From positions 59,446,962 through 59,510,961 of the forward strand of contig OX031062.1 in the NCBI GenBank assembly GCA_943736015.1: a stretch of DNA of 64,000 bases. The letters are read 5' to 3'. The notes under the pieces are model-generated. The model was not told where the DNA came from and made no database searches. It saw only the letters and a program-made list of their open reading frames with translations. Both the position numbers and the translations under genes were made by a program. Shown one piece after another: positions 1-10,263 of this stretch. This stretch comes from Tridacna crocea (Eukaryota; Mollusca; Bivalvia; Cardiida; Cardiidae). Position 1 is the stretch's first letter; each line of letters begins with the position of its first letter.

Positions 1-162
1 TTGCATGCATCTGGCGTAGATATGGGTTACTATAATACTTCTCCAGAAACTAACTGTCGAGAAAAAATAGATCGCCAAAAAAGCGCGAAAACCCATGACA
101 CTACAATGAGCAGCGTGGCGTCGTCCGATCAGAAGGACTTCACACTATCTTCTTATCCTTAA
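1..162 (+). CDS. C-terminal end of an unidentified protein (5' end outside window)
   Basis: Frame 1 is open from the first base to a TAA at 160-162, giving 53 residues with no internal stop. The residues are polar and Ser/Thr-rich (begins LHASGVDMGYYN, contains MSSVASSDQKDF, ends TLSSYP) and do not have the Lys/Asn/Ile/Phe bias of AT-rich junk. A second stop follows after TAA, and AATAAA lies 38 bases downstream. This fits the last coding exon of a gene that begins to the left. I do not recognise the protein; a Ser/Thr-rich cytoplasmic tail is only a guess. An intron boundary inside the first bases cannot be excluded. Confidence 0.5.
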   Translation: MHASGVDMGYYNTSPETNCREKIDRQKSAKTHDTTMSSVASSDQKDFTLSSYP

Positions 163-199
163 TAATGAATTTTAAAAGTGAATTCACACAAATTTCTGA

Positions 200-205
200 A
201 TAAAG
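200..205 (+). promoter_or_regulatory. Polyadenylation signal AATAAA
   Basis: AATAAA 38 bases after the TAA of the open frame at 1-162, followed by GCAATAAG. Position suits the 3' end of that gene; AATAAA also occurs by chance in AT-rich DNA. Confidence 0.4.
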
Positions 206-1580
206 CAATAAGTGGAAGCTAAAATTCTGTTCATGAGTGAAAATAATGTTGTTTTATGAAATGAAAATAAAAAGGGAAGGGGGGGGGGGGGCAGAGAGGG
301 GTTGTCTGCAAATGTTTGAACTATTAAGTATAATTAATAATATGACTTGCTTAGAGGAAATGTTCGTGATCCGAATGCAACCAACGAAAATGAAAATATC
401 ACTTTACAATCGTGAGCTTTACTAATTGTTTGTACAATATGCTTTTCGTAACCTGTGCGTCCCAAGGGACGCACATTTATTGCTTTTGTGCGTCTCAAGC
501 AATTTTTGTGCGTCAGGGACGCGGGACGCGCAGCTAGATTATTCTCTGTGTACAGTAGGTACAGTAAATAGAAAGGTGCAAGAATTTAATAATTGAGAAA
601 GATTCAATAATTACACTATAGCTGCTTAAACCATGGCCAAATATCTCAGTGTTTGCACTTACAGCCCCTTATTAACGCTACTGTCATACACCTATGGGTG
701 CCGAATGTAATACTTCTGCAGAACTGCTTACCAGCCGTCATAATGATACAAGGGAATAACTATCTGTGGCTTGGTTATTGTGTCTGGAGATGTAGAGTTT
801 GCATGATACGCAGTGATAATAACGGTCTACTTTTCAGACAACGGGAGATCGGCGATGTCCAACACTTCAGACTGAGACTCAGAAAGCAGATAGTTGATTA
901 CCTGCAAAGAATTTCACGCCGAAATTTCACGCCTAAAGTAAAACGGCTGCGCTGGCTTTTATCATCTACAGCCCTTTTAACAAACTGTTTGTAATGTTTC
1001 CCGGTTCTTGACATGTTTTACATGGATACAGCTTGTTTTGTTTTCTTTCAAATACTGCGACCGAGTAAGAATGTGTTCCACAGTGTTAAATTGAGACAAC
1101 TTCTCTTTTGTCAACTGTAAGTTCTTGCAAACGACAAAAAAGAATTTAATTTTGAATGATAGAGATTGAATGACAACCGCATCTAGTCTATGTGCGATGT
1201 AATCATGTGCAAAAAAAGCAAAAAAAAAATAGGCTAACTCGATTCGGTTATTGTTGCCTCCATTAAACAAACCAAATGGAGCCAAGAAATCACAACATTT
1301 TGGCTGCACTGCGTAGGGGATAAAGTCAGAGTCAGCCAAATATTCGGGCTTTTTTCAGATTCCAGATATCAGGGAATAGTTTATCATAATTCAATTTAAA
1401 AATGTTCTTGTTCTTGTAGAAAGAACATATCTGTTTCACAAGGATAATGTTATTTAATAATGATCTTTTCTTCCAAATTACCCCTCGTTTTCTACTTGTC
1501 CACAGACAAGTAGATTGCAAAAAGCCACTTGTCCGACGTCAAATTTACCCGAGTCGGACGTAGGAATTCCACACCCCTGG
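206..1580. other. No gene seen; poly-G tract and GTGCGTC hairpin cluster
   Basis: There is a 13-base G run at 279-291. At 455-474 a 9-bp stem (GTGCGTCCC / GGGACGCAC) with a 2-base loop is followed by three more GTGCGTC or GACGCG motifs up to about 535. The ORFs at 653-994 and 977-1339 have no recognisable domain and no convincing composition. Confidence 0.4.
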
Positions 1581-1692
1581 TATAGGGGAGATTTTTTTTC
1601 ATACTTTATCATTTATTTTGGTTATAGAATGTCAAATTCCTGTGTTTTTATCCATGATAAGATTTATTTTGTTGTGTGACATTGAACAAAAG

Positions 1693-1802
1693 TGTCAGGG
1701 TCCTGTCTTCAAAAGTGTCGGAGAACTGTCTCCAAATCTGTCGGGGGAACTGTCTCAAAAACTTGTGTCGGGGAACAGTCTTGTTGTGGAACTGTCTTGT
1801 TC
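1693..1802. repeat. Degenerate tandem repeat, about 20-23 bp unit
   Basis: About five imperfect copies of a unit like GTGTCGGGGAACTGTCTCAA inside the TIR element. Copies vary in length and in the A-rich part. Confidence 0.55.
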
Positions 1803-1939
1803 CCATACTTATTGACAGGTCGTACAGAAGGTCAACATACTAAATTCGTATCGTAAGCTGTTGGCTGAGCTGTACAGTAGTTATTTTTTCTTATATACAC
1901 TAGTTCCTCTATACTGGGAAAAAAGAACTTTTGAAACTT

Positions 1940-2090
1940 GAAACTGGTGAGAGCATGCACTTTCTCCTTTTCCCTCTTTCATCTCAAATACATCCAAAAT
2001 ATTTTCAATTAAGTTTTAATTGTCGTCTGCAAATGCCTTCAAATTGGATATGTTGAAAATTCGTATTGTTGGCCTTTAAGTAACGTGTTA
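1940..2090 (+). repeat. THM fragment, right half, decayed
   Basis: GCATGCACTTTCTCCTTTTC followed by TTAATTGTCGTCTGCAAATG and CTTCAAATTGGAT match the right half of THM subfamily A. The left half and both TTAA ends are missing. Confidence 0.5.
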
Positions 2091-2678
2091 AACGAGAACG
2101 AACATGAAATGGTGATACGGTATCGTATATGACAGCTGCAGTTTGAACTAAGCCAAAAAATTTTACCTGTAATTCATACTTATGTCTAGTGTGTGACATT
2201 TTCTCGTTTCAAAAAGTTTGTTGTCATTCTTGTTGTCGATCGTCTCCAGTCAATACAACACATGCGCAAACTTGTTTCCTGTCTGAAGCGGGTCACGGGA
2301 GGTAACTCTGCAGGTTATTTCAAAGTACCTTGAGTAGAAGTAACACTCTGGGTTACCGGTATATTGTTTGAGCACAGGAATTTGACATTCTATAACCAAA
2401 ATAAATGATAAAATATGAAAAAAAATTCTCCCCTATATAATTAAACACAGTTGTTTGTAGCAATTATAGATAGAACACCATGTACTGGAGTTTTTGCTAT
2501 CATTATTCATTTGTCAAGTCGATTTACAGCTTACATACATTTCACTTAATGAAATATTTACTCAATTACTTACATGTGTACAGTACAAAGGTTAGCTTTT
2601 GCTTGAAATGACCAGTCTTGAGAGACAATCTACCCCCCTGCCCCTTCTACCCCTAATTTTCTGTTTTCCACAAGTCTA

Positions 2679-2815
2679 CTATGGGACAGAATCTGTGTAG
2701 TCATAAAGTGCTGTCTCAGATTAGACTGTGTGGACTGCAGGCTGATCTGTAACGTCACTGTCCACAAATGTCCAAATCCCTTTTTGCATGATGCAAGCCA
2801 TATGATGTACGTATG
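2679..2815. repeat. Dispersed GATCAGACTGC-type repeat, decayed
   Basis: Contains AGATTAGACTGTGTGGACTGC and GCAGGCTGATCTGTAACG then CACAAATGTCC and a CCCTTTTTGCATGATGC tail, the same word order as at 27797-28062. It resembles a common bivalve hairpin repeat from memory. Confidence 0.45.
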
Positions 2816-2956
2816 AAATACTTTTCGTGCATGATCTATTTCAGGTAAGAAATCGAGGAAAAGGCCTATATTTCACAATTGTCACTGTATACTTTATATG
2901 TGATCAGCCTCCATACTCATCTATCATTGGTCTGTCTTGTTGTCTACGTTTTTCTA

Positions 2957-3216
2957 GATATAAAAGTAACACAACTTCTGATTTGATTTCGTCTGGCCAA
3001 TCAGAATTGGTGTTACTTTCAAATTAAGAAGACTCTGGAGAATAAGCTCGATAATGTTCTTGGATCTGTATTCACCAACCATTCCAAATAATATTCTTGG
3101 TCTTTTTCTCAAGATTTTTCTAAATCTGAAAGTAACACAACTTTTCATTAGCTGAGACAAATGTTTTAGCCAATTAGAAGTTGTTTTGCTTTCTTAATGT
3201 AGAATAAGACAAACAC
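2957..3216. repeat. Two partial copies of the ACCAACCATTCTTAAG palindromic MITE
   Basis: Shares AAGTAACACAACTTCTGATT, TTAGCCAAT-type inverted CCAAT pairs, TTCTGGAGAATAAG and TATTCACCAACCATTC with the full copy at 23694-23881. The first copy lacks its left end, the second its right end. Confidence 0.6.
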
Positions 3217-3416
3217 TATTAAGGATTAAACTCAATGCCTATTTTAATTCCAGACGATCCTTTCCACACATTTAATCAAGATTGTATTTTACATAAATGC
3301 TGTGCAATATCAAACCAGTCCCATTCACAAATCCGATAACCACATTTTTGTCAAAATTTCAGGAGGGGTCCGGACCCCTGGTCCCCCCCACCCCTCTGGA
3401 ACCGTGCATGCACTAT

Positions 3417-3556
3417 AACCAGCATTTTCTCCTTTTCCCACAATGTTTTCTACCATTCACAAGACAAATTTCAAATTTTTAGTCATTTTTATTTGTCGTC
3501 TGCAAATGCTTTAAATTTGCACAAACCTAAAATTTTGTCGTTTGGTAAAGAGTTAA
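3417..3556 (+). repeat. THM-A, 5'-truncated in the hairpin
   Basis: Begins at the hairpin tip (AACCAGCATTTTCTCC), continues through TTGTCGTCTGCAAATGC and ends GGTAAAGAGTTAA. Left of it is a C/G-rich stretch (GGGGTCCGGACCCC at about 3365). Confidence 0.75.
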
Positions 3557-3818
3557 ACCATCTCCAAGAAGTGAAGTACAAATGTGTTGATAAATTGGCT
3601 GATCTGCACTTTTGTAGTTTGCTTTAATATGGCACAGTGCAGGTCTTCTCTTCCTGTGGCAAATTATTTCCCTACTGATATCACAGTAAATTTTCAGGCA
3701 GTCAATTGTATAAGCATCATTAAGGACCCAAATCAGGCAGCCCCCTGAAGAGCTGTCTGATCAGAGTCCACAATAATTGTCATTCAGTCTTCAGCTTTAC
3801 GACCCATGTTATAGTCTC

Positions 3819-4013
3819 AGAGCTCCAGATAGAGGGAGTGATTTTGATTTCAAAATTGAAATTATTAATTATTCTCCGGTAAACCCTTTATTGTGGGTAC
3901 TCATTAGAATCATCTCATCGAGACGATTCTAATGAGTATCCACAACATAGGGTTTCAAAGAAAAATGATGGATTTAGAAAACTATCATTCCTTCTTATCT
4001 GAAGCTCTGAGTC
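3819..4013. mobile_element. Palindromic MITE, GAGCTCCAGAT family
   Basis: Outer arms AGAGCTCCAGATAGAGGGAG and its mirror ending TCTGAAGCTCTGA. The inner stem is ACTCATTAGAATCATCTC paired with GAGACGATTCTAATGAGT. A second copy lies at 55832-56063. Confidence 0.7.
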
Positions 4014-4036
4014 TGCTGTAAAATGTTGGAACTTTT

Positions 4037-4717
4037 CGATATTGGTCAATCTTTATGTATGTCCCATTTCACTATTGGTCAGTCTTTATGCGTGTCCCAC
4101 TTTGCTATTGGTCAGTCTTTATGCATGTCCCATTTCATTATTGGTCAGTCTTTATGCGTGTCCCTTTTTGCTATTGGTCAGTCTTTATGTGTGTCCCATT
4201 CGCTATTGGTCAGTCTTTATGCGTGTCCAATTTCACTATTGGTCAGTCTTTATGCGTGTCCCATTTAATTATTAGTCAATCTTTATGCATGTCCCATTTC
4301 ACTATTGGTCAGTCTTTGTGTATGTCCCATTTCGTTATTGGTCAATCTTTATGTATGTCCCATTTCACTATAGGTCATTCTTTATGTATGTCCCATTTCG
4401 ATATTGGTCATTCTTTAGGTATGTCCCATTTCACTATTGGTCAATCTTTATGCGCGTCTTGTTTTGCTATTGGTTAATCTTTTTGCGTGTCCGTTTTCGC
4501 TATTGGTCAATCTTGCCCATTTCGCTATTGGTCAGTCTTTATGTATGTCCCATTTTGCTATTGGTCAATATTTACATATGTCCCATTTCGCTATTGGTCA
4601 ATCTTTATGTGTGTTCCATTTCGCTATTGGTCAATCTTTTTGTATGTCCCATTTCGCTATTGGACAATCTTTATGTGTGTTCCTTTTCACTATTGGTCAA
4701 TCTTTATGTATGTCCCA
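4037..4717. repeat. 33-bp tandem array, 21 copies, with inverted CCAAT boxes
   Basis: The unit is CTATTGGTCARTCTTTATG + YRTGTCCCATTTC, 33 bp. ATTGG starts at 4041, 4074, 4107, 4140, 4173, 4205, 4238, then at 33-bp steps to 4692, with one 32-bp and one 25-bp step. Copies at 4271 (ATTAG) and 4370 (ATAGG) lack the exact box, leaving 19. Because 33 is divisible by three, all three plus frames stay open for long stretches; those ORFs are a by-product. Reverse strand reads TGACCAATAG, a good NF-Y-type CCAAT box. Confidence 0.95.
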
Positions 4718-5021
4718 GGACCACTCTACCTAATGGTTCTATTGGTTGTTACACAAAACTAAATTCTATACAGTTATGTTGCTGACCTATACAAGTATGA
4801 CTCAACATGTCTCTGAAGTTGATATTTGTTGAACAAAATGTGAAAAAAGGAGCATTTGCTTGTGACAGTCAATCACTCCTTTTGCACAGATTTTTCAATA
4901 CTAATATTTTCCAACCTTTTTCAATTAATCTTCTTTAGTGATTAATGTTCTGTTCTGTTATTTTTTACCACTGTGTGGCCAGTGGCCAAGAGCGTTGCCT
5001 GCATGTACAGTGATGGGTTAT

Positions 5022-5567
5022 TAAAGGTGGGTATTTAGAATTTTTACATCTCACCAAATTAAGAAATATATATATCACTGAAATCCATATGAAAAAATAA
5101 TACAAATCATCAATAATTAAGATTCATAAAATTACAAAAAAAAATTTTTTTGATGGTATTCCCTTAAAAGGCTACGTAGCCTCTTAAGCTATTTTTAGAT
5201 TTCGCGCCAAAAATCAATAAAGCATAGTGGGAATGTCAAGTGACTGGCACGTGACTCATAACGCTTAAATTCCCTATCATAACAAACATGTAATAATTGT
5301 TTTCCATAATGTCTTCTTCGGACGCTATGTTTGAAGCTTCTTCTATGTATTCCTGTAAGTAAATGAGCGAACTGATCATCTAAAAATAGAATGTGTCTCC
5401 CGTTGGTGTCAACCTGGGCCGTAATAAATCTCTAATTTTCGTATTGTCGGACGCTTTTCGACTACTTGGGTTTTATGAATGAAAATTAAACGGCTTTGGG
5501 AGTGTTAGGATGATTTTTTAGCACTTTTGTAAAATTTTCGACCCAAAATCTGAAGGGCCACCTTTAA
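5022..5567 (-). mobile_element. TTAAAGGTGG family element, full length
   Basis: Ends TTAAAGGTGG at the left and CCACCTTTAA at the right, about 546 bp, with TTAA at both ends. Related copies sit at 20695-21110 and 38658-38910. The interior has GGCTACGTAGCC, an E2F-like TTTCGCGCC at 5200-5208 and CACGTG at 5248-5253. No coding potential seen. The right TTAA is shared with the THM that follows. Confidence 0.7.
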
Positions 5568-5792
5568 GCCTTTACCAAATAATCCCTGTTTTTTACAACC
5601 CTGAGATAGAAGCCTGTTGAAAACATTGTGGGAAAAGGAGAAAATGCTGGTAACCAGCATTTTCTCCTTTTCCCACAATGTTTTCTTCTCGGCTGGAAAC
5701 AAATTTCAATTTTTGAGTTACATTTATTTTATTGACTGCAATTGCTTTCAATTTGGACTAGTGTAAATTTTTGTCGTTTGGTAAAGGGTTAA
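5564..5792 (+). mobile_element. THM-A, full length
   Basis: TTAAGCCTTTACC to GGTAAAGGGTTAA, with a perfect core hairpin (GTGGGAAAAGGAGAAAATGC mirrored). It abuts the TTAAAGGTGG element through one TTAA. Confidence 0.9.
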
Positions 5793-5980
5793 GTGTCTGA
5801 CATTTATCATGAATCAGAAATAATAGAGATGATTGCATATACACGTATTGTTATGTTTTCTATGTTACCACACAGAAATTGTCATGTTTGTTACACTTGC
5901 ACCAGATGGCTCCTTCACTTTGCAGGGGTTCAACTCTATACAAGAATTTATATAAGGCTAGAGTTTCCATCTTCACTTCA

Positions 5981-6270
5981 CCAGCTGATATAGCTCTGTA
6001 GGTAGAGCATAGGACTCGTGAAAACAATGTTTTGGGTCACTACAGGTTGTGAGTTCGAATCCCCGGCTGGCCAACTAAAATTACTAATAGTCCTTCAGAT
6101 GAGACATTTATTTAAAGCGAGGTCCCATGTGATGGTGCTATACGCTGAGCACGTTATAGAACCAGACAAAGCTCTCAATAGTATCCTTGCACTATCCCCC
6201 GTGACAACTAAAAATCTTCTTGGGGCATCGCTCAGATGGGCAACCGGTAGCGACGATAAATAATTGGAAA
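5981..6270 (+). repeat. tRNA-derived SINE
   Basis: The A-box-like TAGCTCTGTAGGTAGAGC and the B-box GAGTTCGAATCCCC are framed by CCAGC ... GCTGG, as in a tRNA acceptor stem. The spacing between boxes is too long for a tRNA and no anticodon arm is clear. A non-tRNA body with CTCAGATGGGCAACCGG follows. Confidence 0.65.
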
Positions 6271-6289
6271 TAACCAAACCTATTCACTT

Positions 6290-6420
6290 CTTACCTAATG
6301 ACAGAATTTTAGACATGACCAAATTTAAAGCATTTGCAGATGACATACTTTAACTCTTTACCACACAATCCTGAGTTTTAACAACCCTAATGTAATATAT
6401 TGTCTGCAGATGGTTTCACA
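6290..6420. repeat. THM end fragments
   Basis: CAGAATTTTAGACATGACC and AAGCATTTGCAGATGAC (reverse-oriented end) run into TTTAACTCTTTACCACACAA (forward-oriented end). No hairpin remains. Confidence 0.55.
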
Positions 6421-6490
6421 AAGGACTGAGAGTCTAACAATTCTGTCATCTGGTGTCAAAATTAATCCATACTATAAAATCAAATTTCAA

Positions 6491-6604
6491 TCCCTTACTT
6501 CATGAACCGAAAATTTTTCAGTAAAAAAAAGATAGGAAAAATGAAACTCCCTTACTTCATGAACCGAAAATTTTTCAGTAAAAAAAAAATAGGAAAAATA
6601 AAAA
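6491..6604. repeat. 57-bp tandem duplication
   Basis: TCCCTTACTTCATGAACCG + AAAATTTTTCAGT and an A-rich tail occurs at 6491 and again at 6548. The ORFs on both strands here come from this duplication. Confidence 0.85.
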
Positions 6605-6786
6605 AAAAAGAAAAATACAAATTTCATTTCAGTGAATTTGTGAATATGTGTACAATATTTTTTATAACTCTTCATTTGAATTTTTTACCCTTTATAAGAG
6701 AACAAAAGTTTGGGTTCTTCAGAAAAAAAACAAACTTGTGGACAGCAAAATAAGTGCATGTGGCTACACTAATGGGATTTGTCCTA

Positions 6787-6931
6787 GAAGACATTGTGGA
6801 AAAGAGAATTGATGACATTGTGGATAAAAGGAGTACATGCTGGTTACCAGCATTTTGTCCTTTTCCCACAATGTTTACAAAAGCTGGTTTTAGTGTTGTA
6901 AAGTCACAGGTCCATTTCGCAAAGGGTTTTA
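6787..6931 (-). repeat. THM fragment
   Basis: GACATTGTGG appears twice before ATGCTGGTTACCAGCATTTTG and CCTTTTCCCACAATG. Ends are lost or unclear. Confidence 0.6.
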
Positions 6932-6984
6932 AGTCAATGAAATTTTAGTTGGATTATCAACAATAATAACTTAGCTTTATTGGA

Positions 6985-7210
6985 TTAATCCTTTACCGTG
7001 CAATGCCGACTTTTAACACCCCTGTGAAAGAAGCCTTTTGAAAACATTATGGGAAAAAGAGAAAATGCTGGTAACCAGCATTTTCTCCTTTTCCCACAAT
7101 GTTTTCTACCCTTCCCAAATCATATTTCTATTCTTCAGCCACATTCATTTTCTCGTCTGCAGATGCTTTCAATTTGGACCAGTCTATAAAATTGTTGTTT
7201 GGTAAAGAGA
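6985..7210 (+). mobile_element. THM-A, nearly full length
   Basis: TTAATCCTTTACC start, intact hairpin, TTGTTTGGTAAAGAGA end with the last TTAA mutated. Confidence 0.85.
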
Positions 7211-7354
7211 GACAGATATACTTGTACCTTGTTTCAAATTGCATTGCATGCAATTATTAGATTTGTGTCATAACCTCCAGCAGACGACATTTTTTGTCTA
7301 GCAGTACCATCCTTTTATGGACAGATACGCTTATCACATGAGCCACATTTATCT

Positions 7355-7412
7355 TGTTGTTAGCAAACTCTTCAAATTTGGAAGAGTCGACAATTTTGTT
7401 GTCTTGTAAAGC
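7355..7412 (+). repeat. THM right-end fragment
   Basis: GAGCCACATTTATCTTG, CAAACTCTTCAAATTTGGAA and TTTTGTTGTCTTGTAAAG match the right third of a THM, subfamily B-like in CTCTT. Confidence 0.4.
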
Positions 7413-7557
7413 TTCAAGACAAAATTCATATTTTTCTCTGTGTGTGTGCCATTGTTTACCACAGAAACATGAATCCACCTGAATAGCACAAAAGCATAGA
7501 TTAATTATTTAAATAATTAAATGGGGGTTTAATTGCTAATTTGACTCTTTATGAAAC

Positions 7558-7763
7558 AACTCTTTACCACACAATGCCTACTTTTGATGACCCGCGGAAA
7601 GAAGCCTTTTGAAAACATTGTGGCAAAAGGAGCAGAATGTTCTCCTTTTTCCCACAATGATTTCAATTACCTTTCAGAAAACGAAATCCAAATTTTCTGT
7701 CACTTTTATTTTGTTGTCTGCAAATGCTTTCTATTTGGACAAGCCTAAAATTTCATCGTTTTA
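7558..7763 (+). mobile_element. THM-A, shortened hairpin
   Basis: CTCTTTACCACACAATGCC start. The core lacks the GCTGGTAACC tip (AAAAGGAGCAGAATGTTCTC). The right end decays after CTAAAATTTCATCG. Confidence 0.75.
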
Positions 7764-8231
7764 TATCTATATTCCCTGAAAGACAAATTTAATGGATTTA
7801 ATTTGCTTTGAGTATGGACCGGTCTAATTCTTTTTTTTTGGGGGGGGGGATAACAAATAACTCATTCCTTCACAAAGACACTTAATATGATGTTTGAGGA
7901 AATGTTTTTTCGGAAAACATTAAAGCAGACATTAATTAGAAAAAAAAAAACTTCCTCTTGACCTCAATTTCTTTTTTTATTGAGTGATGTCAAAATATGT
8001 AATATGTCATTCAACTGTAATTTCATTTTCTACATTTTCTACAATTTGAAAGATGTTTTTTATGAGGTAAAAGCTTAAAACTTTATAATAACATTTATGT
8101 TGAACAAATGGTGAAAAGAGGTATCATTCTCGATGTGGACGATAAAGTGTATTATGCTTTTATAAATGGATTAACTTGAAGGGCTTAGCGAATTTTCTGA
8201 TCCATAAAACAGGTATGCTGTTTGACTTTTT
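7764..8231. other. No gene or repeat recognised
   Basis: AT-rich DNA with a T/G homopolymer pair near 7835 and an A run near 7945. No ORF of interest. Confidence 0.4.
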
Positions 8232-8505
8232 CATTCACCAAACAAACCTTTGCTTTTATAACCCTTAGGAAAATTATATTTGAAAACACAGTGGGAAAAA
8301 GGAGAAAGTGCTGGAAACAAGCATTTTCTCCTTTTCCCACTGTGTTTTCAAACACTAAGACAGGAGCATCATTATAGCACCTATGTAAATCGTCACAAGT
8401 AAATTTATAAATCCTAGATTAGACAGCCATTGAAAATATTGAGCGAAACAGATCAAGTGCTTGTTACAAGGAATTGCTTCTTTTTCAACAATGTTTTCAG
8501 TGGTA
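8232..8505. repeat. Two decayed THM hairpins
   Basis: 8232-8362 keeps AAAACACAGTGGG with the matching CCCACTGTGTTTT, an arm-matched substitution. 8425-8505 is a far weaker hairpin (CAAGTGCTTGTTACAAGG). Confidence 0.55.
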
Positions 8506-8623
8506 TTTTTTTTTATCATTTGTCTGACTCGAGTCCATACTTTTTTAAAAATGCAATAAGCCCCCTTTGCATAGAGCATGGCTCATGTATTCACATTTAT
8601 ACATAGAGTTATTTTGTATACCT

Positions 8624-8846
8624 TTAATCCATTATCACACAATCCCTACTTTTGTCAACTCTGAGAAAGAAGCCTCTAGAAAACATTGTGGGAAAAGGAG
8701 AAAATGCTGGTAACCAGCATTTTCTCCTTTTCCCACAATGTTTTCTACCCTTCACAAAACAAATTTCAAATTTTCAGCCACTTTTATTTTGTCGTCTGCA
8801 AATGCTTTCAATTTGGACAAGCCTAAAATATTGTCGTTTGGTGATT
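8624..8846 (+). mobile_element. THM-A, full length
   Basis: TTAATCCATTATCACACAATCC to ATTGTCGTTTGGTGATTC, perfect core palindrome. The final TTAA is mutated. Confidence 0.88.
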
Positions 8847-9133
8847 CAAATTGTACCTGAGCTGGTATTTTGACATATTACCACCTTTTTCATCTTCCCT
8901 CTGAGCATAAGAGAGTATTTTGGCAAAAGGTTACAAAAATGTACATATATCCCCTTTTCTTTTTATGTTTTCAAAAGAAAATACAAATCCTTATATTGTA
9001 TATGCAAATTGTCCTGCAATTCCATGTGGTTTTTTTTTCAAAGTTTTACTTGATTCATTTCACTAGAAAACTGTTTGGATGTTTAACTCCACTTTAAAGA
9101 CTTTAAACACTATTTCACTTACCAGTACATTAA

Positions 9134-9371
9134 TTAACCCTTTCCCAAACAATCCCTGGTTTTTACGACCCTAAGATAGGTGCCTTTTGAAAACACTGTG
9201 AATAAAGGTGAAAATGCTAGTAACCAGCATTTTCTCCTTTTCCCACAGTGTTTTCCATCCTGCTGGAAACAAATTTCAAATTTTTGAGGTATATTTATTT
9301 TGTCATCTGCAAGACTTTTTAGTGCTTTCAATTTGTACCAGTCCAAAATTTTATCGTTTGGTAAAGACTAA
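9134..9371 (+). mobile_element. THM-A with AAACAATCCCTGG left end
   Basis: TTAACCCTTTCCCAAAC to GGTAAAGACTAA. The left end is B-like but the hairpin tip is A-like. Arms share the matched change CACTGTG / CACAGTG. Confidence 0.85.
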
Positions 9372-9990
9372 AGAGTAAAGGTGGCTCCTCACTTATTTAC
9401 ATCTTTACATATTATCAGTAGAGCTGTGCAGGGGCCATGCAGAGCCTTCATTACAGACAGTCCCAAATGATTTGTAGGTTTGACTGGAAGCTTTCTTAGA
9501 ATGGCTCCCCCCCAACCCCCAACCCCTAAAAAAATTATGATGCATCAAGGGGTGATGTAAACTGATAATTGATTATTTGCAAGAAGAGTTAAGGCTAAGT
9601 ATTACAGAATCCAATGATTTACGCCTGACATCATGATTACTTTATTTGTGACAGGAAAAAATACTTTTAGAAAGGTCAAGGTTGAGACAACATGCAGTTA
9701 ATCATCTTGGTGAAACATTACATCGCTACCATGTTCTTGTCAGATACTCTTGGTGCTTTCATTCATCATTCATTCATTAAATTAAGTCATAATAGTTTAA
9801 GAGCACAACACAATTCTGTCTGTCATGGTTAAAATGTAGACTCAACTTTAAATATCCCAGGTTAACTCTTTACCAAGTGGTGTACTGAACCCGAGTTCGA
9901 TACCTGGGAGCGTGTCTCAACTTTGGGATTTTTCATTGGCCCACACATTCGGCGCAAGTACTGGTGTAGTTCCCAGGAAGCAGAATCGAG
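9372..9990. other. No gene; a tRNA-like B-box near 9895
   Basis: GAGTTCGATACCTGGG at about 9893 resembles the B-box of a tRNA-derived SINE, with no good A-box partner. The rest is unrecognised AT-rich DNA. Confidence 0.35.
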
Positions 9991-10005
9991 AGAGATTAAT
10001 ATAAG

Positions 10006-10263
10006 TTGTACGGAGATCTAACTTTAAATAACATGTTATTTGGATTTATAGAATCCGCATGCAAAATGAACAATTTGCTGTTAATTCTTTTCAAAATGTA
10101 CATTTTCAAATGTAGGAACATAAATGTAAAACCATCGATACAAGGAGCAAAAAACTACTTAACATTTCAATACAAAATTTTAAAAAATAAATTATTGTTA
10201 AGTGAAAAACACGACGAGTCTATAGAACAGTTGGATGTTGTCTGGTCTCCTTTTATAGACTGA
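10006..10263 (+). pseudogene. Non-LTR retrotransposon ORF2 C-terminus, 5'-truncated
   Basis: The 85-residue frame contains LLLILFKMYIFKCR and KPSIQGAKNY, then KNKLLLSEKHDE and a terminal VVWSPF. An aliphatic stretch, then K-x-Y-I-x-K-C-R, a KPS motif and a closing W-x-P is the usual C-terminus of LINE reverse-transcriptase proteins as I remember it. The frame is closed by a stop just upstream and there is no RT domain, so this is a dead 3' copy. The AT-rich trailer to about 10500 may be its 3' UTR. Confidence 0.55.

Larger units (their letters stand above)
1581..2437. mobile_element. TIR element about 855 bp, TA-type ends
   Basis: Terminal inverted repeats of about 64 bp: TATAGGGGAGATTTTTTTTC at the left is mirrored by a run ending TTCTCCCCTATA at the right, and pairing continues through GGTTATAGAATGTC and AATTCCTGTG (left to 1644, right from 2373). 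The ends suggest a TA target duplication as in Tc1/mariner-type elements, but no transposase is present. It holds a degenerate tandem array (1693-1802) and a THM fragment (1940-2090). Confidence 0.7.

Noticed and set aside
4023-4785. Long overlapping ORFs in three plus frames
   Set aside because: They come from a 33-bp tandem repeat without stops. There is no start context, domain or other coding sign.
5981-6083. tRNA gene
   Set aside because: A and B boxes are present, but the distance between them and the lack of an anticodon arm fit a SINE head.
8652-8873. Recurrent protein-like frames such as ENIVGKGENAGNQHFLLFPQ
   Set aside because: They are translations of the THM palindrome and appear on both strands and in all orientations wherever a THM lies. 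Conservation is at DNA level.
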